Positions 1 to 5,613 are shown, counted from the stretch's first letter. The stretch is DNA of 9,399 nt from JBMYXZ01 sp049608925 (GCA_049608925.1 JBMYXZ010000054.1:1-9399); one strand, 5' to 3'. Notes: a model not told the origin generated them from the letters alone. Translations and numbers: made by a program.

Positions 1-14
1 TAATATAAATGGAG

Positions 15-20
15 TATAAT
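15..20 (+). promoter_or_regulatory. possible -10 box upstream of fliQ
   Basis: A perfect TATAAT hexamer lies 47 nt before the fliQ start codon. A -35 partner would fall at or beyond the left edge of the window, so it cannot be assessed. A single TTAA half-site (51-54) follows, but no second TTAA lies 7 nt away, so there is no canonical CtrA box. The leader is AT-rich and such a hexamer can arise by chance. Confidence 0.3.
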
Positions 21-67
21 TTATCATATAAAAAGTCAAGAAGAATCGGGTTAAAAAAGCGATAAAT

Positions 68-331
68 ATGGATCCAGCTGCAGTTATCGATGTCGCAAGG
101 GACGGCATCATCGTCATGTTAAAGGTTGCAACCCCCATTATGCTTAGCAGTTTGGTGGTCGGTTTGGTTATATCATTGCTGCAAGCTTTAACGCAAATTC
201 AGGAAATGACCTTAACCTTCGTGCCAAAAATTGTCACGATTTTTGCCGTCATTATAATTATATTGCCATTTATATCTCAAACGCTTGGCAACTTCGGGCA
301 GGAGGTTTTCTCCTACATCCAGCGAATTTAG
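68..331 (+). CDS. fliQ: flagellar export gate protein FliQ
   Basis: This 87-residue protein has the size and two-helix architecture of FliQ, a small inner-membrane subunit of the flagellar type III export gate (FliP5-FliQ4-FliR1 complex). Two hydrophobic segments at about residues 15-40 and 52-75 flank a short polar hairpin containing ALTQIQEMTLTFVPK, which is highly typical of FliQ/SctS proteins. The Shine-Dalgarno region is poor; the start is chosen because the family N-terminus begins immediately before the first helix. It heads a compact run: fliR starts 3 nt after its stop. fliQ-fliR-flhB order is known from other Alphaproteobacteria. A non-flagellar T3SS homologue is possible in principle, but the neighbours match flagellar versions. 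Confidence 0.95.
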   Translation: MDPAAVIDVARDGIIVMLKVATPIMLSSLVVGLVISLLQALTQIQEMTLTFVPKIVTIFAVIIIILPFISQTLGNFGQEVFSYIQRI

Positions 332-334
332 CGC

Positions 335-1114
335 ATGCTGGCACTGGCGGAAGTCTCCATATTCTTTATTATTCTGGCACGGATTGCCGGGATCATGATG
401 ATGATTCCAGGATTTGGAGATCGCAGTGTACCAGGTCGCGTGCGCTTGATGATTGCCTTCGCCCTTACCATGGTAATTGCCCCCATAATGATTGACTATG
501 TGCCAACCTATACGGGCAATCCTGGGAACTATGTCATGTTGCTTATATCGGAACTGACGATTGGCCTGTTTTTAGGCATCACAATTAAACTGCTGCTGTC
601 AGCCGTTGAAGTCATGGGTATGGTAGCAGGCTTTCAAATGGGTCTATTGAACGCCTTTGTGCAAAATCCTGTGGAAACCCGACAAGCCCCCCTCTTGGGT
701 ACTTTCCTACTGATCATTGTAACTGTGTTGATCTTTGTTCTAGAGCTGCATCATCACATCATACGCGGCATTGTCGACAGCTATACGATGATGAAGCCGG
801 GCAGCTTGCCGAGCATTAATGACATTAGTCATGATATGATGACCACTATTGTGCGCACCGCCCAAGAAGCCTTTGTGTTGGCTTTAAGATTGGCGGCGCC
901 TTTTATCGTAATGGGCACCTGTTATTTTATTGGACTTGGCCTGCTGAACCGCTTAATGCCTCAGCTGCAAGTCTTTTTCATTATGCAACCATTCCAAATA
1001 CTTGCCGGAATGGTGTTGCTGAGCGTGTTGCTGGCCGTGACAGTTCCGACTTTCATGGAAGCGCTCGAGCGACTGGTTCTAACCCATTTCCAGAGAGGGG
1101 GTGAGGCTTTGTGA
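335..1114 (+). CDS. fliR: flagellar export gate protein FliR
   Basis: This 259-residue, strongly hydrophobic protein is a standard-length FliR, the single-copy subunit that completes the FliPQR export pore and contacts FlhB. Recognisable features are the N-terminal ARIAG segment followed by a PGFGDRSVPGRVR loop, several membrane helices across the protein, and the C-terminal LNRLMPQLQVFFIMQPFQ stretch that is strongly conserved in FliR/SctT. The start lies 3 nt after the fliQ stop, and there is no convincing Shine-Dalgarno directly upstream, so translational coupling to fliQ is likely. Its last codons overlap the GTG start of flhB. The protein is intact. Confidence 0.96.
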   Translation: MLALAEVSIFFIILARIAGIMMMIPGFGDRSVPGRVRLMIAFALTMVIAPIMIDYVPTYTGNPGNYVMLLISELTIGLFLGITIKLLLSAVEVMGMVAGFQMGLLNAFVQNPVETRQAPLLGTFLLIIVTVLIFVLELHHHIIRGIVDSYTMMKPGSLPSINDISHDMMTTIVRTAQEAFVLALRLAAPFIVMGTCYFIGLGLLNRLMPQLQVFFIMQPFQILAGMVLLSVLLAVTVPTFMEALERLVLTHFQRGGEAL

Positions 1115-2187
1115 GCGACGACAATCAGCAAGACGACTCTCAAAAAACAGAAGAACCGACGCAACGAAAAATAGAAAAAGCCCGAGAAAAAGGTCAAATC
1201 GCACAATCGCGAGAGATCAATAACTGGTTTATTATCCTGGCAGCATCAGCCATTGTCGGCCTGATGGCGCCCTACAGTGCGCAAAAGATTGGTGGGGTGC
1301 TACGGAACCTTATTGCCTTTGACCAGCACTCTGTGACCGATACAGACGGTCTTACGCAGCTTGTAAAAGAGGCCATCCAAACAATCTTTGGGTCGCTGGT
1401 ACTGCCAATCATATTCTTGGTTATAGCGGTTCTGGCCGCTGGTTTTTCACAATCTGGATTCTTAGTGTCTGCCGAGTCATTAAAGCCAAAGCTTTCTCGC
1501 CTGTCGATTTTAGAAGGCATCAAGCGTATTTTTTCAACGCGCAACCTATTTGAATTTATCAAAGGTGTTGTGAAAATCGCTATCGTAGGTGCAGCCGTGA
1601 TGGTTGTTCTATCCTACGAAATTGATAGCCTTCGTACCTTTATCTTTTTCTCGCCCATCGAGGTCTTGAGCGAAATTCGCTCGGTTTTATTAAAGTTATT
1701 AATCACAGTCCTGACGATTTTAAGCGTTATCGCCGGAACCGACTATATCTATCAGCGTTTTGAATATTATAAGAAACTGCGCATGTCTCGCCAAGATATC
1801 AAGGATGAAATGAAAGAATCCGATGGTGACCCGCAGATCAAACAAAAGTTGGCACAGATTCGCCGTCAGCGCGCCAACGAGCGTATGATGGATGCTGTTC
1901 CCGATGCAACTGTTGTGGTCGCCAACCCGACTCACTTTGCCGTAGCCCTAAAGTACGACATGTCAATGGAAGCTCCCATGGCGATTGCCAAAGGTGTGGA
2001 CAGCCTAGCTCTTAGAATTCGTGAAAAAGCTGAAGATCTTGATATTCCGGTGGTAGAGGACCCTCCCCTAGCACAAGCATTATATGCAGGTTGTGATGTG
2101 GGCGAAGAAATCCCGGAACAGCATTATTCAGCGGTTGCTGCGGTCATCAGATATGTAATGACCCTGAATCAGCGTCGATCTTCATGA
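1111..2187 (+). CDS. flhB: flagellar export switch protein FlhB
   Basis: FlhB is the inner-membrane export component whose cytoplasmic domain switches substrate specificity from rod/hook to filament proteins. The 358-residue product has the family N-terminus (KTEEPTQRKIEKAREKGQIAQSRE), four membrane segments roughly between residues 40 and 215, a charged linker (EYYKKLRMSRQDIKDEMKES) and the autocleavage motif NPTH at residues 272-275, where cleavage falls between N272 and P273. The start is GTG in a GTGA overlap with the fliR stop, preceded by a purine-rich GAGAGGGGG at about 1093-1101. The intact NPTH argues for a functional protein. Its 3' end overlaps the convergent transglycosylase gene by 6 bp and no T-rich terminator is seen. 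Confidence 0.97.
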   Translation: MSDDNQQDDSQKTEEPTQRKIEKAREKGQIAQSREINNWFIILAASAIVGLMAPYSAQKIGGVLRNLIAFDQHSVTDTDGLTQLVKEAIQTIFGSLVLPIIFLVIAVLAAGFSQSGFLVSAESLKPKLSRLSILEGIKRIFSTRNLFEFIKGVVKIAIVGAAVMVVLSYEIDSLRTFIFFSPIEVLSEIRSVLLKLLITVLTILSVIAGTDYIYQRFEYYKKLRMSRQDIKDEMKESDGDPQIKQKLAQIRRQRANERMMDAVPDATVVVANPTHFAVALKYDMSMEAPMAIAKGVDSLALRIREKAEDLDIPVVEDPPLAQALYAGCDVGEEIPEQHYSAVAAVIRYVMTLNQRRSS

Positions 2188-2880
2188 CTTTGCGCCACGC
2201 ATCCAAGCGGGAATACGGCTGTTATAAATCCCCCCTTTGTTACGTTTAATCGGCATAAATGTCGTATCAGTTGCTTTTTTCTTTGCCTTAGCAAAGTACA
2301 TCTTTGCCTGCTGGCGACTAAACGCAGTGCCTTTGGCCTGACGAATAACGGCTTCCTGCTGCTGCCCCCGTACTTTTGCCAGAGCCTTTTGGTATTGGGC
2401 GCGATAGCGATTATGGTGCTTAACAGTTTTCGAGTGATAATTACCAACAGCTTTGCTCCAGGTGGCGCGCGGTTCATTTTTATGCTGCCGCAGCAACTTT
2501 GCTGCATATCGAGCATTTTGAAGCGGATCAAACATCTGATAAAGGTTGCCGAAATGATGCCCATGATGACGATAATTAATCTGCATACAGCCGATATCCA
2601 TATTTTTAATGCCTTTTTTCAACTGCTTTTTGGCAAAGTTCACAGCCTCTTGCTTAGAGTCAAAAAAGTATGGCTTGCCCTGCACATTAATTGTCCACGG
2701 CCATGGCTTATATTTCTTCGACTTCTTATCCCATCTTCCACTTTCTACAATGCTGATGGCCAGCAAAGTGTCTTTCGGGATGCTATGGGTTCGTTCTGTC
2801 GAGCGTATTGCATTAATGCACGATGCCCAAGCCGAGCCTATATTCAAGGTAATGATTAAAAAGGTTATAAATATCTGCAT
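2182..2880 (-). CDS. exported lytic transglycosylase (SLT domain)
   Basis: The protein is a secreted lytic transglycosylase that should cleave the MurNAc-GlcNAc bond in peptidoglycan. Taking the ATG at 2880 gives 232 residues; a TTG one codon upstream is the only other in-frame start before a stop. Residues 1-20 look like a Sec signal peptide (MQIFITFLIITLNIGSAWA, then SC). The SLT fold is visible as the catalytic-Glu motif AISIVESGRW (E46), PWTINVQGKP (61-70), MDIGCMQINYRHH (94-106), NARYAAKLL (122-130) and AVGNYHS (144-150). The C-terminal 80 residues are basic and of unclear role. Such enzymes open the wall for flagellar rods, pili or secretion machines, and the flhB neighbour makes a flagellar role attractive. 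However, the gene is convergent, not co-transcribed with flhB. The gene upstream on this strand is the LuxR-type HTH gene, 58 bp away, and could be in the same transcript. Confidence 0.88.
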   Translation of the reverse strand: MQIFITFLIITLNIGSAWASCINAIRSTERTHSIPKDTLLAISIVESGRWDKKSKKYKPWPWTINVQGKPYFFDSKQEAVNFAKKQLKKGIKNMDIGCMQINYRHHGHHFGNLYQMFDPLQNARYAAKLLRQHKNEPRATWSKAVGNYHSKTVKHHNRYRAQYQKALAKVRGQQQEAVIRQAKGTAFSRQQAKMYFAKAKKKATDTTFMPIKRNKGGIYNSRIPAWMRGAKS

Positions 2881-2938
2881 CAAACGATTTCATTGGTGTC
2901 CTGATGCTAGAGATGCAAGAACCGCGCCAAGTTACCTT

Positions 2939-3256
2939 TCAAACCACATCTGCAGCAAATAACTGAGCTCGTGTTTGAAGACCACTGCGGACTTTCAGCC
3001 TTTGCAGATATGATTCGACACTACGCGGGGAAACACCCATCTCGCGGGCAATTTCTTTGTATGTTTTCCCCGCCTTGATTCCTTGAATACACTGATATTC
3101 ACGCAATGTTATGTGACAGGTGCCAACTTCTGAAACCAATTCAAACTGATCACGCAACAACATTTTATGCCGATCTGGGTCTTTGAGGTGGTCCATAAGT
3201 GTCCGGGATAATTTTATACTGGAGTGAAAAGCCTGCTGTTTCAAGGTTCTCTCCAA
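2939..3256 (-). CDS. short LuxR-type HTH regulator, possibly N-terminally truncated
   Basis: The 105-residue product carries a LuxR/GerE-type DNA-binding domain at about residues 48-100: ITLREYQCIQGIKAGKTYKEIAREMGVSPRSVESYLQRLKVR contains the scaffold TxRE, the G-KTYKEIA helix and the SPRSVE recognition helix start. Relatives usually carry an N-terminal sensory (PAS- or autoinducer-type) domain and are about twice as long; here only about 45 residues precede the HTH. The start is TTG with a weak GAGG 4 nt upstream, and an in-frame TGA directly precedes it, so no upstream extension is possible in this frame. A hairpin-ended mobile-like element begins only 9 bp upstream. Either it is a genuine stand-alone HTH protein or the remnant of a longer regulator. 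The HTH itself is intact. Role and targets unknown; the transglycosylase gene follows on the same strand. Confidence 0.72.
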   Translation of the reverse strand: MERTLKQQAFHSSIKLSRTLMDHLKDPDRHKMLLRDQFELVSEVGTCHITLREYQCIQGIKAGKTYKEIAREMGVSPRSVESYLQRLKVRSGLQTRAQLFAADVV

Positions 3257-3265
3257 TCAGCCTCA

Positions 3266-3303
3266 CATACTCCGACTTTCCGCGGCTTGACCACGGAATC
3301 CAT
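3266..3303 (+). repeat. left 38-bp terminal inverted repeat
   Basis: This is the left arm of the element, matching the reverse complement of 3486-3523 in 37 of 38 positions. It contains its own hairpin (TTCCGCGG-CTTGA-CCACGGAA), where the 3' half carries the single mismatch that spoils one base pair. It ends 9 bp from the start codon of the LuxR-type gene. Confidence 0.85.
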
Positions 3304-3485
3304 TTAATTGTTTTATTTTAATTGTTTAGTGGGCGTCCAGTAGCGTCCTGAGTCAGGACCCCCGTCCGTAAAGACCATCAAATCTATTCCTGGATTAGAA
3401 TCTTTAAGGAATTCTGCGGACAGGAGAAAACAGACAAGTTTTCAAGATTTGATATCTACATAAAATACTGAAAAAAATTCAAAAA

Positions 3486-3523
3486 ATGGATTCCGCGGTC
3501 AAGCCGCGGAAAGTCGGAGTATG
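3486..3523 (-). repeat. right 38-bp terminal inverted repeat
   Basis: This is the right arm of the element. It contains a perfect 8-bp stem with a 5-nt loop (TTCCGCGG-TCAAG-CCGCGGAA, 3491-3511), followed by AAGTCGGAGTATG. It is flanked inside by an A-rich run and outside by GGGTAATGGGAGG, which shows no clear relation to the left flank. Confidence 0.85.
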
Positions 3524-3739
3524 GGGTAATGGGAGGAATGCTCTAGAGTTCTGGCCTCAGCTCCTTCAAAAGCAATCATGCGTCCTAATAATATCCTGAA
3601 CCCCGTGGTGGTTATATGCTCTCAGCTCATTCGACCTACCATTCATTGAATTCCTCTAACCTCCTCTTTTTTATAAAAATTTTTGATCGGTTTCTGTAAG
3701 GGATATCACGTACATCAGATGCTAAGCAACCCATTCATA
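3524..3739. other. non-coding stretch between the hairpin element and the coiled-coil gene
   Basis: No convincing gene is visible in these 216 bases. On the minus strand an ATG at 3646 preceded by a good Shine-Dalgarno-like AGAGGAGG (3660-3667) and AGAGGAA (3651-3657) opens a reading frame of only 26 codons (3566-3646, product beginning MNGRSNELRAYNHHG). A second minus frame is open without stops across roughly 3490-3620 and could be decayed coding sequence. Neither product resembles a family I know. Possibilities are a leader peptide, the 5' remnant of a gene broken by the adjacent element, or part of a larger dispersed repeat. The stretch from 3660 to 3690 is very AT-rich. Confidence 0.35.
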
Positions 3740-3773
3740 TTGACAGCAGCGATACATCACACTAGCGTATAAT
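3740..3773 (+). promoter_or_regulatory. candidate promoter for the coiled-coil protein gene
   Basis: A perfect -10 hexamer TATAAT (3768-3773) lies 23 nt before the start codon at 3797. A perfect -35 hexamer TTGACA is at 3740-3745, but the 22-nt spacing is longer than the usual 16-18, so either the -35 is coincidental or the promoter is activator-dependent. The expected transcript start near 3780 gives a short leader that holds the strong ribosome binding site. Confidence 0.4.
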
Positions 3774-3796
3774 TATCGCAAAATCGGGGAGGTCTG

Positions 3797-4102
3797 ATGC
3801 TGAAAGCATATCAAGATATAGCACCTATTCTGACAATATTGTTATTTGCACCTCCCTGTCAGGCGAGCGCAAATGATACAGAAGAAGAAGCCCTCCGCCA
3901 GCAAAACATCCTGTTATACAAAAAAATTCAAGCCCTGGAAGAGACCAATTCCGAGCAAGAGAAACTATTGCGCAAGCAAAAGGTGAGAATTACTGCCCTA
4001 ACAGAACGTTATGAAAAAGAGATTCGTCGCACCAGAAAACAAAAAAGTGTAATCGAGGGACTAATGCAGACAAAGAACCAGCAACGTAAGGGAAAAAGCT
4101 AA
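3797..4102 (+). CDS. small exported coiled-coil protein, unknown function
   Basis: This 101-residue protein begins with a Sec-type signal sequence (about residues 1-25, MLKAYQDIAPILTILLFAPP then CQASA, cleavage plausible after ASA). The rest is almost entirely charged, with heptad-like spacing typical of a coiled coil (EEEALRQQNILLYKKIQALEE through ERYEKEIRRTRKQK), and ends in a basic, Gln-rich tail. The start is well supported by GGGGAGG (3786-3792) 4 nt upstream. It stands alone, with a candidate promoter in front and a terminator overlapping its stop. The stop overlaps that of the convergent minus-strand gene by 2 bp. I do not recognise a family. A periplasmic scaffold or cell-envelope/divisome accessory role would be a guess from the coiled coil only. 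Confidence 0.8.
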   Translation: MLKAYQDIAPILTILLFAPPCQASANDTEEEALRQQNILLYKKIQALEETNSEQEKLLRKQKVRITALTERYEKEIRRTRKQKSVIEGLMQTKNQQRKGKS

Positions 4103-4119
4103 CCCTTACGCTCTTTTTT
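4085..4119 (+). terminator. rho-independent terminator overlapping the coiled-coil gene stop
   Basis: The hairpin has a perfect 8-bp stem CGTAAGGG (4085-4092)/CCCTTACG (4103-4110) with a 10-nt loop that includes the TAA stop, followed by CTCTTTTTTC and a further T run. The T tract points to termination of plus-strand transcription. On the minus strand the same bases encode the basic C-terminus (KERKG) of the convergent gene. Confidence 0.8.
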
Positions 4120-4532
4120 CTTTTTCCTGTATAAAGCTTGTTGGAGTGTAAGCTCAGGAATGCAAAATAGTGCGACTAAGCTCTTCATTCCATTTGGATT
4201 TTTGGCTGAATCTTTGCGCAACCATGCATCCCACATACATAATTGCCAATACCTAAGGCTCTCAAACCCCTTATGTTTTTTCAACAAATATCCGGCTGCA
4301 ACTGCAATTTGCGCATCGGTAGAGCTATCGGCAAGAGATTCAAGTTGATTTTTCACATCATCCGCTATGTCGCGCCTCAAGACATAGACCCCTTTCTTTG
4401 TGGTTGTTGTCAGCTGCTGAGCGTATACCTTCTTAGGGGCAGGACCTCTTCCTTCAGCTTCTTATAGGACCCTGCTGCACTATCCAGTAACGACAAACCA
4501 ACAAGCAGGCATAAGAAAGCTTTACACATCAT
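4099..4532 (-). pseudogene. exported protein interrupted by a frameshift, unknown family
   Basis: Two adjacent minus-strand frames look like parts of one gene. From ATG 4532 (a second ATG at 4529) a clear Sec signal peptide is read (MMCKAFLCLLVGLSLLDSAA, then GSYKKLKEEVLP), but this frame stops after about 11 more codons. The -1 frame is open from just upstream to 4099 and gives PKKVYAQQLTTTTKKGVYV, then LRRDIADDVKNQLESLAD through a Trp-rich middle (LRYWQLCMWDAWLRK) to a basic KKKKERKG tail. That frame lacks an ATG or signal peptide of its own; its first usable start, TTG at 4380, would lack a leader. Adding one base at the C run (4436-4439) would join them into a 144-residue protein. It could be a real mutation, a sequencing error in a homopolymer, or slippage/programmed -1 shifting. 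A weak GGAAGA lies upstream of the ATG. Confidence 0.6.
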
Positions 4533-4595
4533 GATTTGAAATCTTCCGCAATCAATATTGTCAAAAAAACTATATAAACACAGTTGTTTCATGCT

Positions 4596-4721
4596 GCTAT
4601 ACATTGCCATACACTTTGCCATATGATCTTTATATATTAATGTTTTTTTCAGAATATGAAAGAAATGTTTAACTTTAGGGAAAATTGTGTTAAATTTTAA
4701 GAGATAGATAAGAATGATTAA
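4596..4721. promoter_or_regulatory. divergent regulatory region between the frameshifted gene and ctrA
   Basis: Three similar octamers occur at near-helical spacing: GCTATACA (4596-4603), GCCATACA (4606-4613) and GCCATATG (4618-4625); the last two lie in an 8-bp direct repeat TTGCCATA (4604-4611, 4616-4623). Closer to ctrA are several TTAA half-sites (4637, 4669, 4690, 4697, 4718), but no pair at the canonical 7-nt CtrA spacing. A weak -35/-10 pair TTTAAC (4668-4673)/TTAAAT (4690-4695) is possible. Autoregulation by CtrA is plausible from family knowledge but not shown by a full site. Confidence 0.3.
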
Positions 4722-4722
4722 C

Positions 4723-4730
4723 GGGGAGGG
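4723..4730 (+). promoter_or_regulatory. ribosome binding site fixing the ctrA start
   Basis: GGGGAGGG lies 4 nt before the ATG at 4735, which begins MRILVIEDDE as expected for CtrA. The in-frame ATG at 4714 lies upstream of this Shine-Dalgarno and would add 7 residues foreign to the family, so it is rejected. A GANTC sequence (GATTC, 4730-4734), the CcrM methylation motif, fills the gap between the ribosome site and the start codon. Confidence 0.8.
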
Positions 4731-4734
4731 ATTC

Positions 4735-5523
4735 ATGCGCATCTTAGTCATCGAAGATGATGAACCCACAGCAAAATCGATACAATTGACGTTAAAGTCA
4801 GAGGGATTCATCTGTGACACCACACCAATTGGTGAAGATGGGCTCGAGATTGGCAAAAGATATGATTACGACCTAATCATCTTGGATTTGATGCTGCCAG
4901 ACATAAATGGCTATGAAATCCTTCGCCGATTGCGGGCTATTCAGGTTGCAACACCAGTGTTGATATTGTCTGGTCTTTCAGACATTGAAGACAAGATCAA
5001 AGGCCTGGGCTTTGGAGCCGACGACTACCTAACAAAGCCATTTAATAAAAACGAGTTGGTTGCACGTGTGCGCGCCATCATCCGCCGCGCCAAAGGGCAT
5101 CCGCAATCTGTTATTAAGATTGGCCGCCTAACGGTAAACTTAACCACGCAAATGGTTGAAGTCGATGGTAACTCAATCAGTCTAACGGGACGCGAGTATT
5201 CAATTATCGAGCTTTTGGCCATGCGTAAAGGGGCAACCCTTTCTAAGGAAGTCTTCTTAAACCATTTGTATGGTGGCATGGAAGAGCCTGAATTCAAGAT
5301 TATCGACGTCTTCATTTGTAAGCTGCGCAAGAAGCTATCACAGGCTCTTGGTGGCGAAAATTATATTGAGACCGTCTGGGGACGCGGATACGTTCTGCGT
5401 GATCCAAGCAAGTCAGCTGATGGCAGTGAATTACCATCAGAAGGTACTGATTCATCAGGATCAACTACGGATAGTAGCTTTGACAGCGATGATATGTATC
5501 GTGCTATCCCCAAAGGGGCATAA
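4735..5523 (+). CDS. ctrA: cell cycle master response regulator CtrA
   Basis: CtrA is an OmpR-type response regulator that controls cell-cycle, flagellar and envelope genes in Alphaproteobacteria and is phosphorylated through CckA-ChpT. The 262-residue product has a receiver domain (about 1-118) with acidic pocket E7/D8/D9, phosphoacceptor D51 in LIILDLMLPD, S79 and K101, then a winged-helix domain (about 125-228). Signature stretches KGHPQSVIK, LNHLYGGMEEPE, IIDVFICKLRKKL and IETVWGRGYVLRDP are near-identical to known CtrA. Odd feature: the Caulobacter protein ends soon after this point with an AA degradation signal, whereas here about 32 extra residues follow, rich in Ser, Asp, Thr and Gly, ending IPKGA. 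The gene is monocistronic, with a strong terminator behind it and the translocase gene next. Confidence 0.97.
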   Translation: MRILVIEDDEPTAKSIQLTLKSEGFICDTTPIGEDGLEIGKRYDYDLIILDLMLPDINGYEILRRLRAIQVATPVLILSGLSDIEDKIKGLGFGADDYLTKPFNKNELVARVRAIIRRAKGHPQSVIKIGRLTVNLTTQMVEVDGNSISLTGREYSIIELLAMRKGATLSKEVFLNHLYGGMEEPEFKIIDVFICKLRKKLSQALGGENYIETVWGRGYVLRDPSKSADGSELPSEGTDSSGSTTDSSFDSDDMYRAIPKGA

Positions 5524-5550
5524 GCACACTCTCTCCCCGAGTTTGAAGAC

Positions 5551-5581
5551 CAGCCTGCACATACGTGTGGGCTGTTTTTTT
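5551..5581 (+). terminator. rho-independent terminator after ctrA
   Basis: Hairpin CAGCCTGCAC (5551-5560)/GTGTGGGCTG (5565-5574) pairs over 10 positions including two G-U pairs, with an ATAC loop, and is followed by seven T residues. It lies 27 nt after the ctrA stop and separates ctrA from the translocase gene. Confidence 0.88.
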
Positions 5582-5584
5582 ATA

Positions 5585-5613
5585 TTGCATTTATGAAAAA
5601 TGCGAGATATATT
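5585..5613 (+). promoter_or_regulatory. candidate promoter for the ATP/ADP translocase gene
   Basis: A -10-like TATATT (5608-5613) is spaced 17 nt from TTGCAT (5585-5590), placing the transcript start near 5620 and giving a leader of about 60 nt. The -35 matches consensus poorly in its second half. A TTAACC sequence at 5655-5660 followed by TAACC (5664-5668) lies in the leader and is not a standard CtrA site. Confidence 0.33.

Larger units (their letters stand above)
3266..3523. mobile_element. MITE-like element with 38-bp hairpin-containing inverted ends
   Basis: The segment is bounded by two 38-bp inverted copies (3266-3303 and 3486-3523) differing at one base (A at 3292 versus the G expected from the right copy). 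Each end contains a GC-rich palindrome, perfect in the right copy as TTCCGCGG-TCAAG-CCGCGGAA. The AT-rich interior codes for nothing recognisable, but holds further nested complements: a 15-nt near-palindrome GTCCTGAGTCAGGAC (3345-3359), the pair ATCAAATCT (3377-3385)/AGATTTGAT (3445-3453) and ATTCCT (3386-3391)/AGGAAT (3407-3412). TA dinucleotides near each outer edge (3268-3269, 3520-3521) would fit TA-targeting by an IS630/Tc1-type transposase. That is inference, and no transposase is present here. No longer target duplication is visible. Confidence 0.7.

Noticed and set aside
2389..2962. Long plus-strand open frames (156 and 117 codons) opposite the transglycosylase gene
   Set aside because: They are antisense to a clearly recognisable SLT-domain protein with signal peptide and show no family features or ribosome sites.
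3266..3523. CRISPR array or intrinsic terminator interpretation of the GC-rich repeats
   Set aside because: There are only two copies, in inverted orientation, 182 bp apart with no repeat-spacer periodicity, and neither hairpin is followed by a T run on a gene's coding strand.
4669..4700. CtrA binding box upstream of ctrA
   Set aside because: There are TTAA half-sites at 4669, 4690 and 4697, but none are paired at the canonical 7-nt spacing, and TTAA is common in this AT-rich stretch.
4714..4734. Upstream in-frame ATG giving ctrA seven extra residues
   Set aside because: The strong GGGGAGGG site lies after this ATG and 4 nt before the ATG at 4735, and the family N-terminus begins at MRILVIEDD.
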